A stretch of DNA of 64,000 bases, taken from positions 20,917,050 to 20,981,049 of the forward strand of contig JAOANR010000003.1 in NCBI GenBank assembly GCA_030278955.1, read 5' to 3'. Below, piece after piece: positions 1 through 10,903 of this stretch; the first letter of the stretch is position 1, and each line of letters opens with the position of its first letter. The DNA is from Hygrophila difformis. Lineage: Eukaryota; Streptophyta; Magnoliopsida; Lamiales; Acanthaceae. The position numbers and the translations under genes were made by a program. The notes under the pieces were generated by a model. That model was given only the letters and a program-made list of their open reading frames with translations, was not told the origin of the DNA and searched no databases.

Positions 1-479
1 TTCTGGAAAAAGTATTTTTGGCTAGGATGAAGACAGCCGAAGGAAAGAAAGAGAAGCAGCCGAAAGAAGAACGAGATCGAATGAAAAACAAGACCGAATT
101 TCGGCCGAAAACAGCTCAGATAAAAGCTGAAAGTGAGCAGCCGAAATCGAAAGAAGAATGGAAGCCTAGACCAGTCCGAACCAGGGAATGGAAACCAAAG
201 ACAACTATCATCCCAAATAACGATTCACTCCCTGTCAGGCAGTTTAATTTCGACTTTGGGTCCAGCGCGAATATGGTGACGGTAACCACAGAAGAAAAGG
301 AGGAATACTGGTCGGATTCTGAACCAGCTGTGGTCTTCTGTCAGAAGGAAGGGGAATACTATGGTGATGAAGAACCTATAGTGGATTTTTGTTTCGATAA
401 ACTTGAGGTATTTCGGCCGGAAGCCGAAATAGAGAAATCAATCGAAGAAGGATACAAAGCATTTGTTCCAGAAGCTTAA
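1..479 (+). pseudogene. gag C-terminal region of the Tat element (partial)
   Basis: This frame is open from the left edge to a TAA at 477-479. The product is strongly charged, rich in Lys and Glu in its first half and in acidic residues in its second, as expected of the linker between gag and protease in plant Ty3/gypsy elements. No zinc knuckle is visible in the part present. The same frame continues after the TAA into the protease, so the stop is either a nonsense mutation or a natural gag/pro boundary. No start codon can be assigned because the frame runs off the window. Confidence 0.6.
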
Positions 480-1088
480 CCAGGCACGATTTTGCCTCCA
501 ACTGCGAAAATGTCTCAGCATGTGAGGCCTTTATACGTCAGAGGTTGGGTCAATGGAAGACCACTCAGAAGAATGTTTATCGACGGTGGAGCCACTGTTA
601 ATATCATGCCGTTATCCACATTGACAAAGATAGGCCGTTCGAAGGAAGATCTACTCCCTACACGGATGAAAGTATTGAGTTTTGTGGGAGCCCAAACCGC
701 GGCCGAAGGATGTATTCTCGTGGACGTAACGGTCGGAACGATCTCGATTCCGACCATGTTCTTTGTGGTAGATGCAGAAGTTCCGTATGCGGCCCTTTTA
801 GGCCGGTGCTGGATACATACGTCTCGTTGTTTGCCGTCAACGCTGCACCAGAAAGTATGGTTCTGGAAAAAGGATGTCACAGTTGAAGAAGTGGAATGAG
901 ACCAACCTCCGTTTCCAGTCAGTTCAGCCGGCCGAATTGATGCGGTGTTATACGAAGAACCCATACAGCCATTCCTAGCGGTGGTAGGGGATCGGTACCC
1001 GCAGGTGGTCGAGTGTGATTGGACAGATTTGGGGTTTGAGATCAGATATCAGGCCGATGAACGGCCAGTCGAAAAAGAAAGTAAATGA
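480..1088 (+). pseudogene. retropepsin-like protease of the Tat element
   Basis: The protein has a retroviral-type aspartic protease core. The active-site motif reads DGGA within MFIDGGATVNIMP, and the C-terminal ALLGR motif follows about 60 residues later. DGG in place of DTG/DSG is usual in Tat elements. The frame is the same as the gag fragment upstream. It is interrupted by TAA at 477-479 and TGA at 897-899, then stays open to a TGA at 1086-1088. That last TGA overlaps the ATG of pol (1085-1087) as ATGA, with pol in the -1 frame. The linker 900-1085 encodes an acidic stretch typical of the protease-RT spacer. Confidence 0.75.
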
Positions 1089-4000
1089 TGGATGCACAAC
1101 CGAATCAAGCGATCGAGTTCGAATCGGCCGAACTCGGAGTTTCAGACGACAAAACAGGATGGAGCGACTTAATAGATGCAATTCCAAAACGAACACCGAA
1201 TTTCAAAGCTCAAGACCCTTTGAAAATGGTCAATGTTGGTACAGACGAGCACCCGAGGGAGATCCCGTTGAGTGCAAATCTAGATCAGCAGATGACGAGC
1301 CGATTCAAGGAGGTCCTAATCGAGTTCAAGGATTGTTTCGCATGGGATTATACAGAGATGCCAGGATTGGAGCGATCGATTGTGGAGCATAGATTGCCTA
1401 TCAAAGAAGGGTTCAGGCCGCATAAACAGCCGGCCAGGAGGGCAGCGCCCGAAATAGTTCCTAGAATAAAAGAGGAAATAGAAAAATTATTAGCGGTCGG
1501 GTTTGTGAGGCCAGCTAAATATGTAGAGTGGTTATCGAATATTGTTCCTGTAATAAAAAAGAATGGGAAGTTGAGAGTTTGCATCGATTTCAGAAATCTT
1601 AATATAGCCACTCCTAAAGATGAGTATATGATGCCTATTGTTGACTTGTTGATTGATTCGGCCGCAAAACAGGGAATGTTGTCCTTCATGGATGGATATT
1701 CAGGATACAACCAAATTTTTATGGCCGAAGAAGATATTCACAAGACTGCATTTCGGTGCCCTGGTGCTATAGGGATATACGAATGGGTAGTAATGCCATT
1801 CGGTTTGAAGAATGCAGGAGCTACATACCAGAGAGCCATGAACTATGTTTTCCATGACCTCATAGGGGATTGTGTTGAAGTTTATATCGACGACGTCATG
1901 GTCAGATCCAAAGATATCGAAAGCCACTTGAACGATTTGCGAAAGGTGTTCATGAGGATGAGACTGCACGGAGTCAAGATGAATCCAGCCAAGTGTGCTT
2001 TCGGAGTACAGGCAGGAAATTTTCTCGGGTTCCTGGTACATAACAAAGGTATAGAAGTTGATGCAAACAAGACCAGGGCCATTCAAGAAGCCAAACCTCC
2101 TCATGATAAGAAGAGTTTGCAGAAATTTCTCGGAAAGATCGGTTTCTTGAGACGATTCTTGGCAAATGCGGCCGGAAAGTCGAAACCACTAACCGATTTA
2201 TTAAGGTTGAAAAAGGAAGAGGAGTTCAAATGGGGAGTCGACCAACAAAAAGCCTTCGAACAGTTAAAACAGGATTTGATGAATCCACCTGTGTTGGTTC
2301 CTCCGATTTTAGGACGGCCATTGAAGTTGTATATAGCAGCGGCCGAAGAGTCTATTGGAGCATTATTAGCACAAGAAGACGATGAAGGAAGAGATCGGGC
2401 CATTTACTATCTAAGCCGAATCCTAAGGGACGCCGAAGTAAGGTACTCGCCGATTCATAAATTATGTTTAAGTCTTTATCATGCATGCCAGAAATTAGAA
2501 TACTATATTCAACCGAGGCAAGTGATAGTGGTGGCTTCGGTTGACATAGTCAAGATTATGATGAATGATCCGGTCAGTAGCCGAAGAATGGCCAAATGGG
2601 CCATGAAGTTAAATGCATACGATTTGAGGTATCAACCTTTGAGGGCTATGAAAGGACAGATTGTAGCCGATTTTCTGGCTGATCATGCGATACATCCGAT
2701 GACCGATGACGTCGATCATCAAGATCGGCCGAAAGAAGTCGGTAAGATAGGAATTGTATACTTGCAACCATGGGTGATGATGTTTGATGGTTCTAAAGCC
2801 GCTTCAGGAGTCGGAGCAGGGTTTACCCTACAAACACCGGAGGGCAAGGTATACAAGTATTTCGTGCAATTGCCAGAGTCATATACGAATAATCAAGCTG
2901 AATACAAAGCGTTGATTTCGGGATTACAACGGTTGATAGAGGAAAGAGTCAAGGCAATCATTATCAGAGGGGACTCACAAGTAGTTGTTCAACAACTATT
3001 AGGCGATTTTTCGGTTAAGAGTTCTCAGTTGATTAGATTGTACGAAGAAGCGGTTAATTTGTTAGAAGAATTCAATGAGGTATATATTGAATATATCCCA
3101 AGGGAAAAGAACGAAGTAGCCAATGAATTGGCTCAACACGCAGCTAGATATCGGCTAATGCCGATAGCAGGAAATGTGGAAGTACATTTGGCCAAAACAG
3201 AGAAGGCCGAATGGATAAAGAAGATAGCACAGACACTAGAAGATCCTTCGGAGGCTAATCCAGCTGAAAAGCGGAAAGCAATGGATTACGTCATAGTAGG
3301 AGGATTATTATTCAAGCGTGCGATTGATGGGGTATTGCTCAGATGTGTCGGAGAAGAAGATGCCAGAAGGGTAATGGGAGAGGTTCATGAAGGAATATGT
3401 GGCGCACATCGGGCAGGAAAATCGATGAAGTGGAGTATTATTCGGCTGGGATATTATTGGCCGAATATGGGTATTGATTGTGAAAAATATGCGAGAGGAT
3501 GCAGCGAATGTCAGAAACATGGGCCGATTCAGAAGTTGCCGGCCGAAGAATTACACATAATGATCAAACCATGGCCGTTTCGAGGATGGGCCATGGACAT
3601 CATAGGAAAAGTTCATCCCTCTTCGTCTAAAAGACATGAGTTCGTGCTAGTGGCAACAGATTATTTCACGAAATGGGCCGAAGCTCAGGCGTATGTCAGT
3701 ATTTCACAAGAAGAGGTGATCGAGTTTATCAAGAGACAATTGATTTATAGATTCGGGATCCCACAGACGATTCTAACAGATAGAGGAACTGTATTTGTGG
3801 GAGAAAAAGTCAAGGCCTTTGCAAATGAATACGGAATAAAAATCGTGCATTCGTCACCATATTACCCACAAGGAAATGGACAAGCAGAGGCCACAAACAA
3901 ACAGCTAATAGGAATTATAAAGAAAATGATCGAAGACCAACCAATAAAGTGGCATGAAAAGCTGTCAAAGGCATTATGGGCTTATCGAAATGCTAAAACT

Positions 4001-4459
4001 TCAGCCACTGGGTTTACACCATTTCGGCTGACTTATGGAATGGACGCAGTGTTGCCAGCCGAAATAACAGTGCCGACTTTGAGAACAAACCAAGCGGATT
4101 CGATGTCGGCCGAACAGTATGATTGAGCGATGAAAGATGAGTTATTGGAAATTAACTCCAATCGGATGCAAGCCTTTGAGAATTTGCGGAAAAACAAAGA
4201 TATAGTGGCCGATTGGTACAATAAGCGAATTCGTCTTAAGCGGTTTGAAGTTGGAGACTTAGTTTGGAAAGTTATATGGCCTCCCAAGCAGAAGGATGGC
4301 CGATTAGGTAAATGGAGCCCCAATTGGGAGGGACCGTTTATTGTTCAGACGAAATTACCGAATGGAGCATACATATTGGTGGACGAAAATGGTGAGCAGA
4401 TGTCAAATCCAGTAAATGCAAGATACATGAAGAAATATTATCCATCAGTTTGGGATTAA
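1085..4459 (+). pseudogene. pol (RT, RNase H, archaeal-type RNase H, integrase) of the Tat element
   Basis: One frame of about 1124 codons with a single in-frame TGA at 4124-4126. Reverse transcriptase occupies roughly residues 120-400, with the YIDD catalytic box at residues 267-270. The first RNase H has lost its first catalytic Asp: the usual S/T-D-A-S reads IAAAEES. The second RNase H starts at DGSKAASG and keeps D, E (QAEY) and D (GDSQ); its last motif reads NEVANELA rather than the usual ADxLA. Integrase has an HHCC-type zinc region and the triad D838, D899, E935 with the canonical 35-residue spacing. The part after the TGA (4127-4459) is the integrase C-terminal region, including a GPF-type SH3-like motif. 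No chromodomain is present. Confidence 0.9.
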
Positions 4460-5517
4460 ACGATAAGTAAGCAGAAAATAAAGATTTTATTGCATGAACG
4501 AATAAGTACAAAGAGGGTGCTACTTCGGCCGAAAGCGGCGTCGATAGCCCGAAATTACAATATACAAGGGAAACGTCCTATACTAAGCAGGCATATACAA
4601 GGGAAAGGTCCTTGAAAGACACTCAGCCTTGTAGAAATGCCGCTAAAACTATCGGCAAGACAGAAACAGGGCACAGTTGCTTGCCCCAGAACAGTATTGC
4701 CGATTTAGGTCCGACCACCGAACTTCTACTCTTGGATACGATAGAACGAAGAGTACAACGTCCCAGAGGTAGAAGTCAAACTCGGGTACAGCATCCGCAC
4801 GACCTCAGACAGAAGAAGGAGGAGTGCAGCGAGGCAGTCACCCAAAGACGGTGGAAGGGGGAAAGGATGGAGGAATAACTAAGGGTAGTTATTCCCCCCA
4901 TTAGACAAGGTCCGACAGGATATGCAACCGCAAAGTCGAAAAGAGATATGTCCGCATAGCCGTCGAGACCTTCATTTGGAATAACAGATAAAGATCCTCG
5001 CCCATACGAACATGGTGGAAAGGGCATTAGTTGAACTCGTGTCGCACAAGCGAAAGGTTTTCATACCACGTCTGGAAATCCTTGCATAAGAATGCTTGTC
5101 AAAGACCATGGAGGAACTGGAAACAGGGAGTCGAGCAAGGGAAAAAAGAAAGCCATATTGTTATAAGGAAGAAAGAAGTGATAGATAAGCATCAACAATG
5201 CCGGGTATTTATAGGAAGGGATAAGTGCTCGGCAAAAGAAATGGTCAATGTTAAATGTTATTTAAGGGAAAACGTTACAGCTGATTCCCGGAAAAAGTTG
5301 CTAACATTCAGAAATTAGCAATAAAGGAGACCGAAAATAATGGAATTAACGGGATACGAATCGCATTGCAGAGGATACAAAAGATACGAATCTAAGTACA
5401 ATGTGTCGGCCAACATGGTTCAAAAAGGGCCGATTACAGCTGTCAAAAAAAAAAGTGACCGAAATTCACACTTGATAAAAGATAGGTCAAAACACAAAGT
5501 TGATATACAAAAGCAAA
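4460..5517. other. non-coding spacer between pol and the antisense gene
   Basis: No frame here looks coding; the short ORFs are scattered and unrelated to known domains. The stretch is rich in the CGGCCGA-type words seen throughout the element and has short purine-rich tracts. It separates the converging 3' ends of the sense pol and the antisense gene, so it presumably holds both 3' UTRs and polyadenylation signals. None could be assigned with confidence. Confidence 0.5.
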
Positions 5518-8500
5518 TTAATGGTCTTCCTGGTCATCAAAGGGAACAACATCATCTAAGCCTCGCGAAGCAGCGATAGTAGGATTAACCGAAGATGTCA
5601 TCGGATTCGGACTTGCTGAAGAAGAAGGACCAGCGACGTCACCAGAAGGGATGCGAACGGTGGATGAACCAGCACCACAGGAAGTACCAGGTTTCCCTAG
5701 AAAAAAAAAAGGGGGAAAAATAAGTAAGAGAGCATAAAGAAGAATCACAACAAGAAATGGAGGAGAACAGAGTACCTGAAGGAATGGTTGACAAAGGTGG
5801 GTTATCGCCCGAATGGGAGGACTCTATCTCGGTAGGATCCAAAGGAAATAAAACATGTGGAGAAGAGACATGAACAACACTTTGCCCACCAAGGCTTTTG
5901 ATGGCCGAATCCAGCTGACCGACTAGAGACTGGGTTTCGGCCCATTTTTCTTGGAAAGTACCAAGAATGAAATCGTTGAAACTGATCCGCATGGCTAGAT
6001 AAGAAGCATCCTGTTGAGAATCCAAGATTTTGGCCTTGGGAGCCTCGGCCGATTGACGAAGGGCTTTGATTGACCGTTTCAGATCGGCCGATTTTCGCTT
6101 AGTTTGAGCTAAAATCAATTCCAAATCCTTCTCTTGTCGTTGGAGCTTGGCTATTTCAGACCGAATCGAAGAAAGGTCCTCGGACTGTTTATGTTCCTGA
6201 GATTCCACCTCGGATAGCTTATTCATCTGAGTCCGATACTCTACGGAATAGTTATCAAAAATGGCTCGTGAAGAAGCCGCAGCTTCACGCTCGGCGGCAA
6301 GTTTGTTCCGCATTGTCAAATGAGCCATGAGTTCCTGATCCATTGAGAGGACAGACTTCGTAATCATCTGAAGAGTGCCATTTAGATTCAGAGACACCAT
6401 CTCGTCATGAAATTGTTGCTCAAGATGAGACAAGAGAATGAGGATCGGCTTAGGATTGACAAACTCCACATCAGATTGCCGGCCAATTAGATTACACAGC
6501 CTGGCCAAACAATCGCCAAGGTGAACAGAAAGATCCGATGGACGAGAAACTAGAGAGACAGGAGAAAAGAAATCGTCCAAAACATGCCGATCAGGAAATG
6601 GTGATAAAGGGACCTGATCGGCGGGGGCTTCATCAACAATCATACCACTAGATGAAGGGCCAGTCGGTTTCGGAATAATCGAAGACGAGGGTGCGACAGA
6701 GTCCGTAATAGGTTGAGGAAGATCAACCGAAGGAGGGACGAAAGGGTCGGCAAGAGTAGAACTTTCAATCAAACCCCGGGGGTTAACAGAAGAAGAACCA
6801 GCACAAACAGCCAAATTACTGGTACCACCCGATGTGCGAAATTCGGTTACAGGAGGAGCCGAAACCACAGTGGGAAGTGGAAGAACATCGGATGGTGGCA
6901 AAACTGGTGGGACCTAGCAAGAGTAAGAAAAAGAAATTAGTCGAAAGAAAGGAGCCTGGAAAAGAAAAAGAGTAGTGTAACAAACCGCAAAAAGAGTGGC
7001 AGGGATTCTGCCAAGCGGTGAACGAGATGAACGTCTTCTGGTCTGAGTAGGAGGGAGAGAGCCAATAAGGGAAGCTGAAGGCGAAACAGGCCTCTTTCGA
7101 CCAGGATCAGAAGTACAAGATCGAGGGACATCTGGAGAAATCGAATGAGTAAGATGAAAAACAAAGAAACAAGCAACGACCAAAGGAAAAAGGAAAAAAA
7201 AACATACCTGGGCGAGAAGTGGAAGGCGAACCGAGGATGCGCTGAGGAGTGGAACCCGGAGATGATGAAGGGAAAGAAGAGAACGCCAGAATAGGAGAAA
7301 AACCACCCCTCCGCAGAACCGAATCAAGATTAGCACTGAAGAAGGCACCAGCAACACCGTCCCACCAAGATTGAAAGCGGGAGGTAACGCATCCCGGACG
7401 AACAACAAATTTCCAAACCTTAAAAGAGATTAAACGTTTATGATAAAGGGAGCATTGCTGACGGCTGGCAGAAGCAGAAAGGCGTTTACCGGCTCTAAGA
7501 GCTTCCACTAAGTCTTGACCGAAGCCGAATTGACGGCTGACCAAATGGGGATTGTAGACTTCGAAAGGAATAGCAGACTTAGCAGATACGAATGTGGAAC
7601 CATTAAAGATCGGACGGGGTAATATACACCTATTCCAGATTTGGGCAAGAGCTAAAGGAAGGGAAGCCCCGAAGGGGGAAGTAGCAATCTCCCTAACCCA
7701 AGCAAAGTCAGTTTTCCGATAATGATAATGGGAAAAGGATTGTTCAGCAGTTCGACCCAAGAAATAGTTGATCCAATGAGGAATCGACAAGGGAGGAAGG
7801 GATGCTCTAAGGAGATCAGGAGCGATAAAACGATTAGGACAAATATCATGGGGAGGAAAGTGAGAAATGTCACGAAAGTGCCAAACCAACCACAAATGGA
7901 GGAACCATAAAGGACCACGGGCTTTATCGGACGAACCTTTTTCCCAACCCGACACAGTAGCCGAAATACCTACATATAAATGAGCAAGGAAGAAATCAGC
8001 TAAGGGCAGAGTCACATGGTTAATAAGCGCCGAAGCCAGAGAGTGCGTTTCGAGGAGAACACCCTTAGAAGGAACACACCAGAAGAATTTCGTAAGGAAG
8101 TACATCATGAAAGCTAGAGGTTCTGAAGGATGTGGAGCAGGCGAAACAGGATCACTCTGATGAGAAATGATCCAATTGGCAAAAGAATCGCCAGAAGAAA
8201 AGCCGATATTCTTCTCCTTGGGCAACGACATGATGGCAAGGTTGTCCCCACGAACAGAGAGGCCTAGGAGGAGTTTCACGTCCTGAATAGTGGGAGTCAT
8301 CATCCCCCAAGGGAAGCAAAAACAGTTTACGGAAGGATTCCAAAAACAAAGAAGGGCTTGAATAGGACGAAGATCTGTGGGAAGTGGCAAGGTACTAAGA
8401 GAAATCATACGATGAATATACGATTTATTCCAAGAGTCGTAACAATGGGGTTCAATATGATGGTACCACGCCACATAATCGGGAAAGGCTGAAGACCAAT

Positions 8501-8732
8501 TAGCGAAAGATGAAGGGAAAAGCTTGGAAGAGAAACAGGGTTCATACAGAAGAACAGAACGATTATCAAAAATCCGAGCAGTACATTCATCAATATCCTC
8601 AGGAATGCCCAACGGACCTAAGGAGTAGAAGCCCTCAGGCAGGAGACGAACTGCGGAGTGAGGAGCGAAAGAGTTTTCAACTTTGAGAAGGTCAGCAGAA
8701 AGAGCAGTAACAGGGGCAGGGAGATCCTCCAT
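5518..8732 (-). CDS. antisense spliced gene: plant mobile domain (PMD) + coiled-coil protein, 4 exons, about 995 aa
   Basis: Predicted exons on the minus strand are 8732-7208, 7131-6986, 6913-5776 and 5696-5518. Introns of 76, 72 and 79 nt have consensus ends (CAG|GTATGT..CTCCAG, GCG|GTTTGT..GCTAG, CAG|GTACTC..TTCTAG). All three junctions keep the reading frame, although the exons lie in different frames of the genomic sequence. Exon 1 (508 codons) is a plant mobile domain of the aminotransferase-like type: a YDSWNKSYIHRM stretch, the FCFPWGMMTPTIQDVKLLLGL core and a WFLHLWLVWHF segment. Exon 2 and the start of exon 3 encode a Ser/Pro/Arg-rich linker. Exon 3 then has a long coiled coil rich in Gln, Glu and Lys, and exon 4 a Ser-rich acidic tail. 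No internal stop is seen. PMD proteins occur in transposons and in host silencing or development proteins (MAIN, MAIL1). The role here is unknown. ATG 8732 is the first good start of the long frame. Confidence 0.75.
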
Positions 8733-8917
8733 TGGAGAAGGCGGAAAGAGAGAAAGAAAGAGGAGAAGTTAGAAAGGCAGTTCACTCTAAAGACGTGGTA
8801 GGCTACGTAAATAGAGGAATGATGGAGAGTACCCTCGAGAAGAAGAAAATAACCGCCAAAACAAAAAGAGGAAAGGGAGATTACTTGGGCTCCTTCTCCT
8901 AGAAAAGAAATTCGCCC

Positions 8918-8933
8918 AAGTAAGGAGGGCATC
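8918..8933 (+). other. polypurine tract of the Tat element
   Basis: A purine-rich AAGTAAGGAGGG run lies directly upstream of the LTR start TGTTGGGG. This is the expected place and composition for the plus-strand primer. It also fixes the LTR's left boundary. Confidence 0.65.
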
Positions 8934-9585
8934 TGTTGGGGCCATACGAAATGATGGGCCGCGAAGAGCTATTGGGCCATAAAAGATGGGCCGAAAAGAG
9001 ACTTTCAAAGAAGATCGAGTTGGAGATCCATTGGGCCGAAGAATGAAAAGAGAACGATCCGGAGCGGCAGAAGAAGCCCGAAAGGAAGAAAGCTTCAGAG
9101 GGAAGGATTTCGGCCGAAATGACATCAACTCAGCCGATTGAAGTAAACAGTGGAATCGGCTTAAGGGAGTCGGCCGGAGAGCGGTTATTTCAGCTCCGGC
9201 TATAAATAGGGGTCGACACACACAAAATCAGGGAGATCAATCCAACCCCCAAATTCCTTTTATCAAATTTAATTCCTTGTTATCTTTAGTGCTTTCCTTT
9301 ACAGCTTTCCTTAGAATCTAGCTTAGTTTATAGCGGTTACCTTTTCCAAATCCACCGTTGTTTCTTAGCAACTGGTAGTTTGGTTCCTTGTTCTTGGTGA
9401 ATTCCGCCGTTGTTTCTTAACAACAGGTAGATTCCCCGTTGTAGCTTGTTGTTTTTGATCAATTTAAAAAAGATTCAGTCAATTGTGGGCGCATTATTGT
9501 TGATCCGGACCCGTAATCGGTTTGATCCTTTTCCGATAGCCTCCCTTGAGGAGAAAAAGGTCCTTGGCTCAACCCAAGCCAAACA
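8934..9585 (+). repeat. 3' LTR of the Tat element (652 bp)
   Basis: The LTR begins TGTTGGGGCC after the polypurine tract and ends CCAAGCCAAACA, giving TG...CA ends. It carries a TATA box at 9201-9209 and short repeated GTTGTTTCTTA.CAAC segments downstream. The sequence after it (GTACT) would be the target duplication, but its partner lies outside the window. The exact right end is set by the CA dinucleotide and cannot be cross-checked against a second LTR. Confidence 0.75.
9201..9209 (+). promoter_or_regulatory. TATA box of the Tat LTR
   Basis: TATAAATAG lies in a GC-richer surround inside the LTR, as expected for the U3 promoter. The reverse complement (CTATTTATA) is also TATA-like and points toward the antisense gene about 470 bp away. 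Confidence 0.7.
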
Positions 9586-9609
9586 GTACTTATTATTATT
9601 ATTTATTTA

Positions 9610-9745
9610 TTTTTTTTTTGTGGAGCTGACCAAAAAGGTGATGGTAGTCCATGTTACACAAATTATAAAGAAATAAAAAGGAGAATTAGGAGGTCATGTG
9701 GAGAATCGAACCCCAAACCCTAGGGTTGGAAGCATGGACTTGACC
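9610..9745 (-). repeat. tRNA-derived SINE, minus orientation
   Basis: Starts on the plus strand with a T-tract (the A-tail of the minus-strand element). On the minus strand it contains a box-B-like GGGGTTCGATTC about 75 bp from the tail, preceded by a degenerate box A. Similar copies, in the same orientation, lie near 42591 and 63775, sharing the internal segment with the TCGATTC box and the tract ending in A. Ends are approximate; no clear target duplication was found. Confidence 0.6.
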
Positions 9746-10341
9746 GATTGGGTCAAAATAGAGAGTTAACTATATAAATTCTGAATTACTCTAGGGAAAT
9801 GAAATCTGGGCCAAGAAAGTCCAATCTATTTTAAAGGGCCATAGACTAGGCCATAATTGTAAACAGCCTGTTTTGTTTCTGTGAGTATATTTTGGTTCTC
9901 ACCTTTTTGCACAAGAATGGCATGATTTCATTCGGCCCATTTAACTATAACGGCCCACTTAACTGCAACAGCTAGTTTCTTGTGGAATGAAGTATAGTCA
10001 TTGTTGAAACTTGAAACATTGTCTTATGCTTTTGCCTGTGCTCGATCATCTACCCTATTTTATCAATTATGTATGATCATGTCATCTCCCACACATATCC
10101 TAACACAAAATCAATTAATCCAATGCAACAAAGAAATGATATAACTATACAAATACTATTATTTATGGTGTTCAAATATTAGGGAGGGAAACACAAATAC
10201 GCATTGCCGAAACTCAAATGCCTCATCAGCCTGACAGCCTCCGCCTTGGCCCGTGGAGGGGTTTGGCAATTTGTTCTTATCATATGCGTATTAATTAATG
10301 AAAACAAGAAATATGGGCAAGGTTTACTACCCTAATTCTAA

Positions 10342-10521
10342 TACTTCTTCCGTTTCTTTTTATTTGCCCCATTGGGTTTGTGTACTGTTCACACACACTT
10401 TGATTTAAAGTTTTATCATAGTTATGCAGGTTAAAATATAGTCAAGTGGGATCTTGTTAGATTCATCTCGTTATGTAGTTTTTAAAGATCCGTAACAAAT
10501 AAAGAAAAAACAAAGGAAGTA
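10342..10521. repeat. Stowaway-like MITE
   Basis: Terminal inverted repeats TACTTCTTCCG... and ...CAAAGGAAGTA enclose an AT-rich core with no coding capacity. The ends match the CTCCCTCCGT-type termini of Tc1/mariner-related Stowaway MITEs, which insert at TA. Related copies at 17934, 19086, 37661 and 45697 share the internal TCAAGTG/AGATC..GTTAGATT segment to varying degrees. Confidence 0.7.
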
Positions 10522-10713
10522 TAAGAAATCACTCAGCAGAAAGAAACTACGGTGCTAGATGGTTAAATCAGCTGCATGATAATTATTTAAATGGGTAAAT
10601 TTATTAAAAAGAGAACATAAAAGAAAAAAGAAAAAAACACTTCTATAAGTTTATATATGTATTTTAAAAGTATACAATTGTTAACTTGTGAGGGATTAAC
10701 TTTCAATTCGAAT

Positions 10714-10887
10714 GAGATGAAGACTTAGCCCAAGTGGTTAAGTCCCCTTACTTCCAACGGAAGGTTGGAGGTTCGATTCCCAACCGGCCCCCTATCCCCC
10801 CGTTTTATTCCCCTTTGTAATTCTGTGGGGCTCCCACCACTCCTTTCTCAGGCCTTCAATGGCTCATCAAAAAAAAAAGAAAAAAAA
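10714..10887 (+). repeat. full-length tRNA-derived SINE with 16-bp target duplication
   Basis: A box A (TAGCCCAAGTGG) and a perfect box B (GGTTCGATTCC) are followed by a tRNA-unrelated body and an A-rich tail. The 16-bp direct repeat AACTTTCAATTCGAAT at 10698-10713 and 10888-10903 flanks the element exactly, which is strong evidence for target-primed insertion. The 3' body (GGGCTCCCACCACTC...GGCTCATC-A) recurs in the copies at 40696 and 43012 and in the truncated copy at 39556. Confidence 0.9.
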
Positions 10888-10903
10888 AACTTTCAATTCG
10901 AAT

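Larger units (their letters stand above)
1..9585 (+). mobile_element. Ty3/gypsy retrotransposon, Tat lineage, 5' part outside window
   Basis: The sequence shows, in order, a gag C-terminal part, an aspartic protease, reverse transcriptase, two RNase H domains, a DDE integrase, a 4.4-kb stretch carrying an antisense gene, and a 652-bp LTR beginning TG and ending CA. The second RNase H, of the archaeal/plant type and placed between the classical RNase H and integrase, is the known hallmark of the Tat lineage (Ogre/Retand and relatives). Extra ORFs between pol and the 3' LTR, including antisense ones with a plant mobile domain, are also known for this lineage. The 5' LTR and most of gag lie left of the window, so target duplication and age cannot be judged. 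The sense coding part has an in-frame TGA in pol and two stops in gag-pro, so this copy is probably not autonomous. Confidence 0.9.

Noticed and set aside
515..964. 149-codon minus-strand ORF over the protease
   Set aside because: A shadow of the real protease frame on the plus strand, with no domain.
10731..10790. tRNA gene
   Set aside because: A and B boxes are present but there is no cloverleaf or acceptor stem. The exact 16-bp flanking duplication and A-tail show a SINE.
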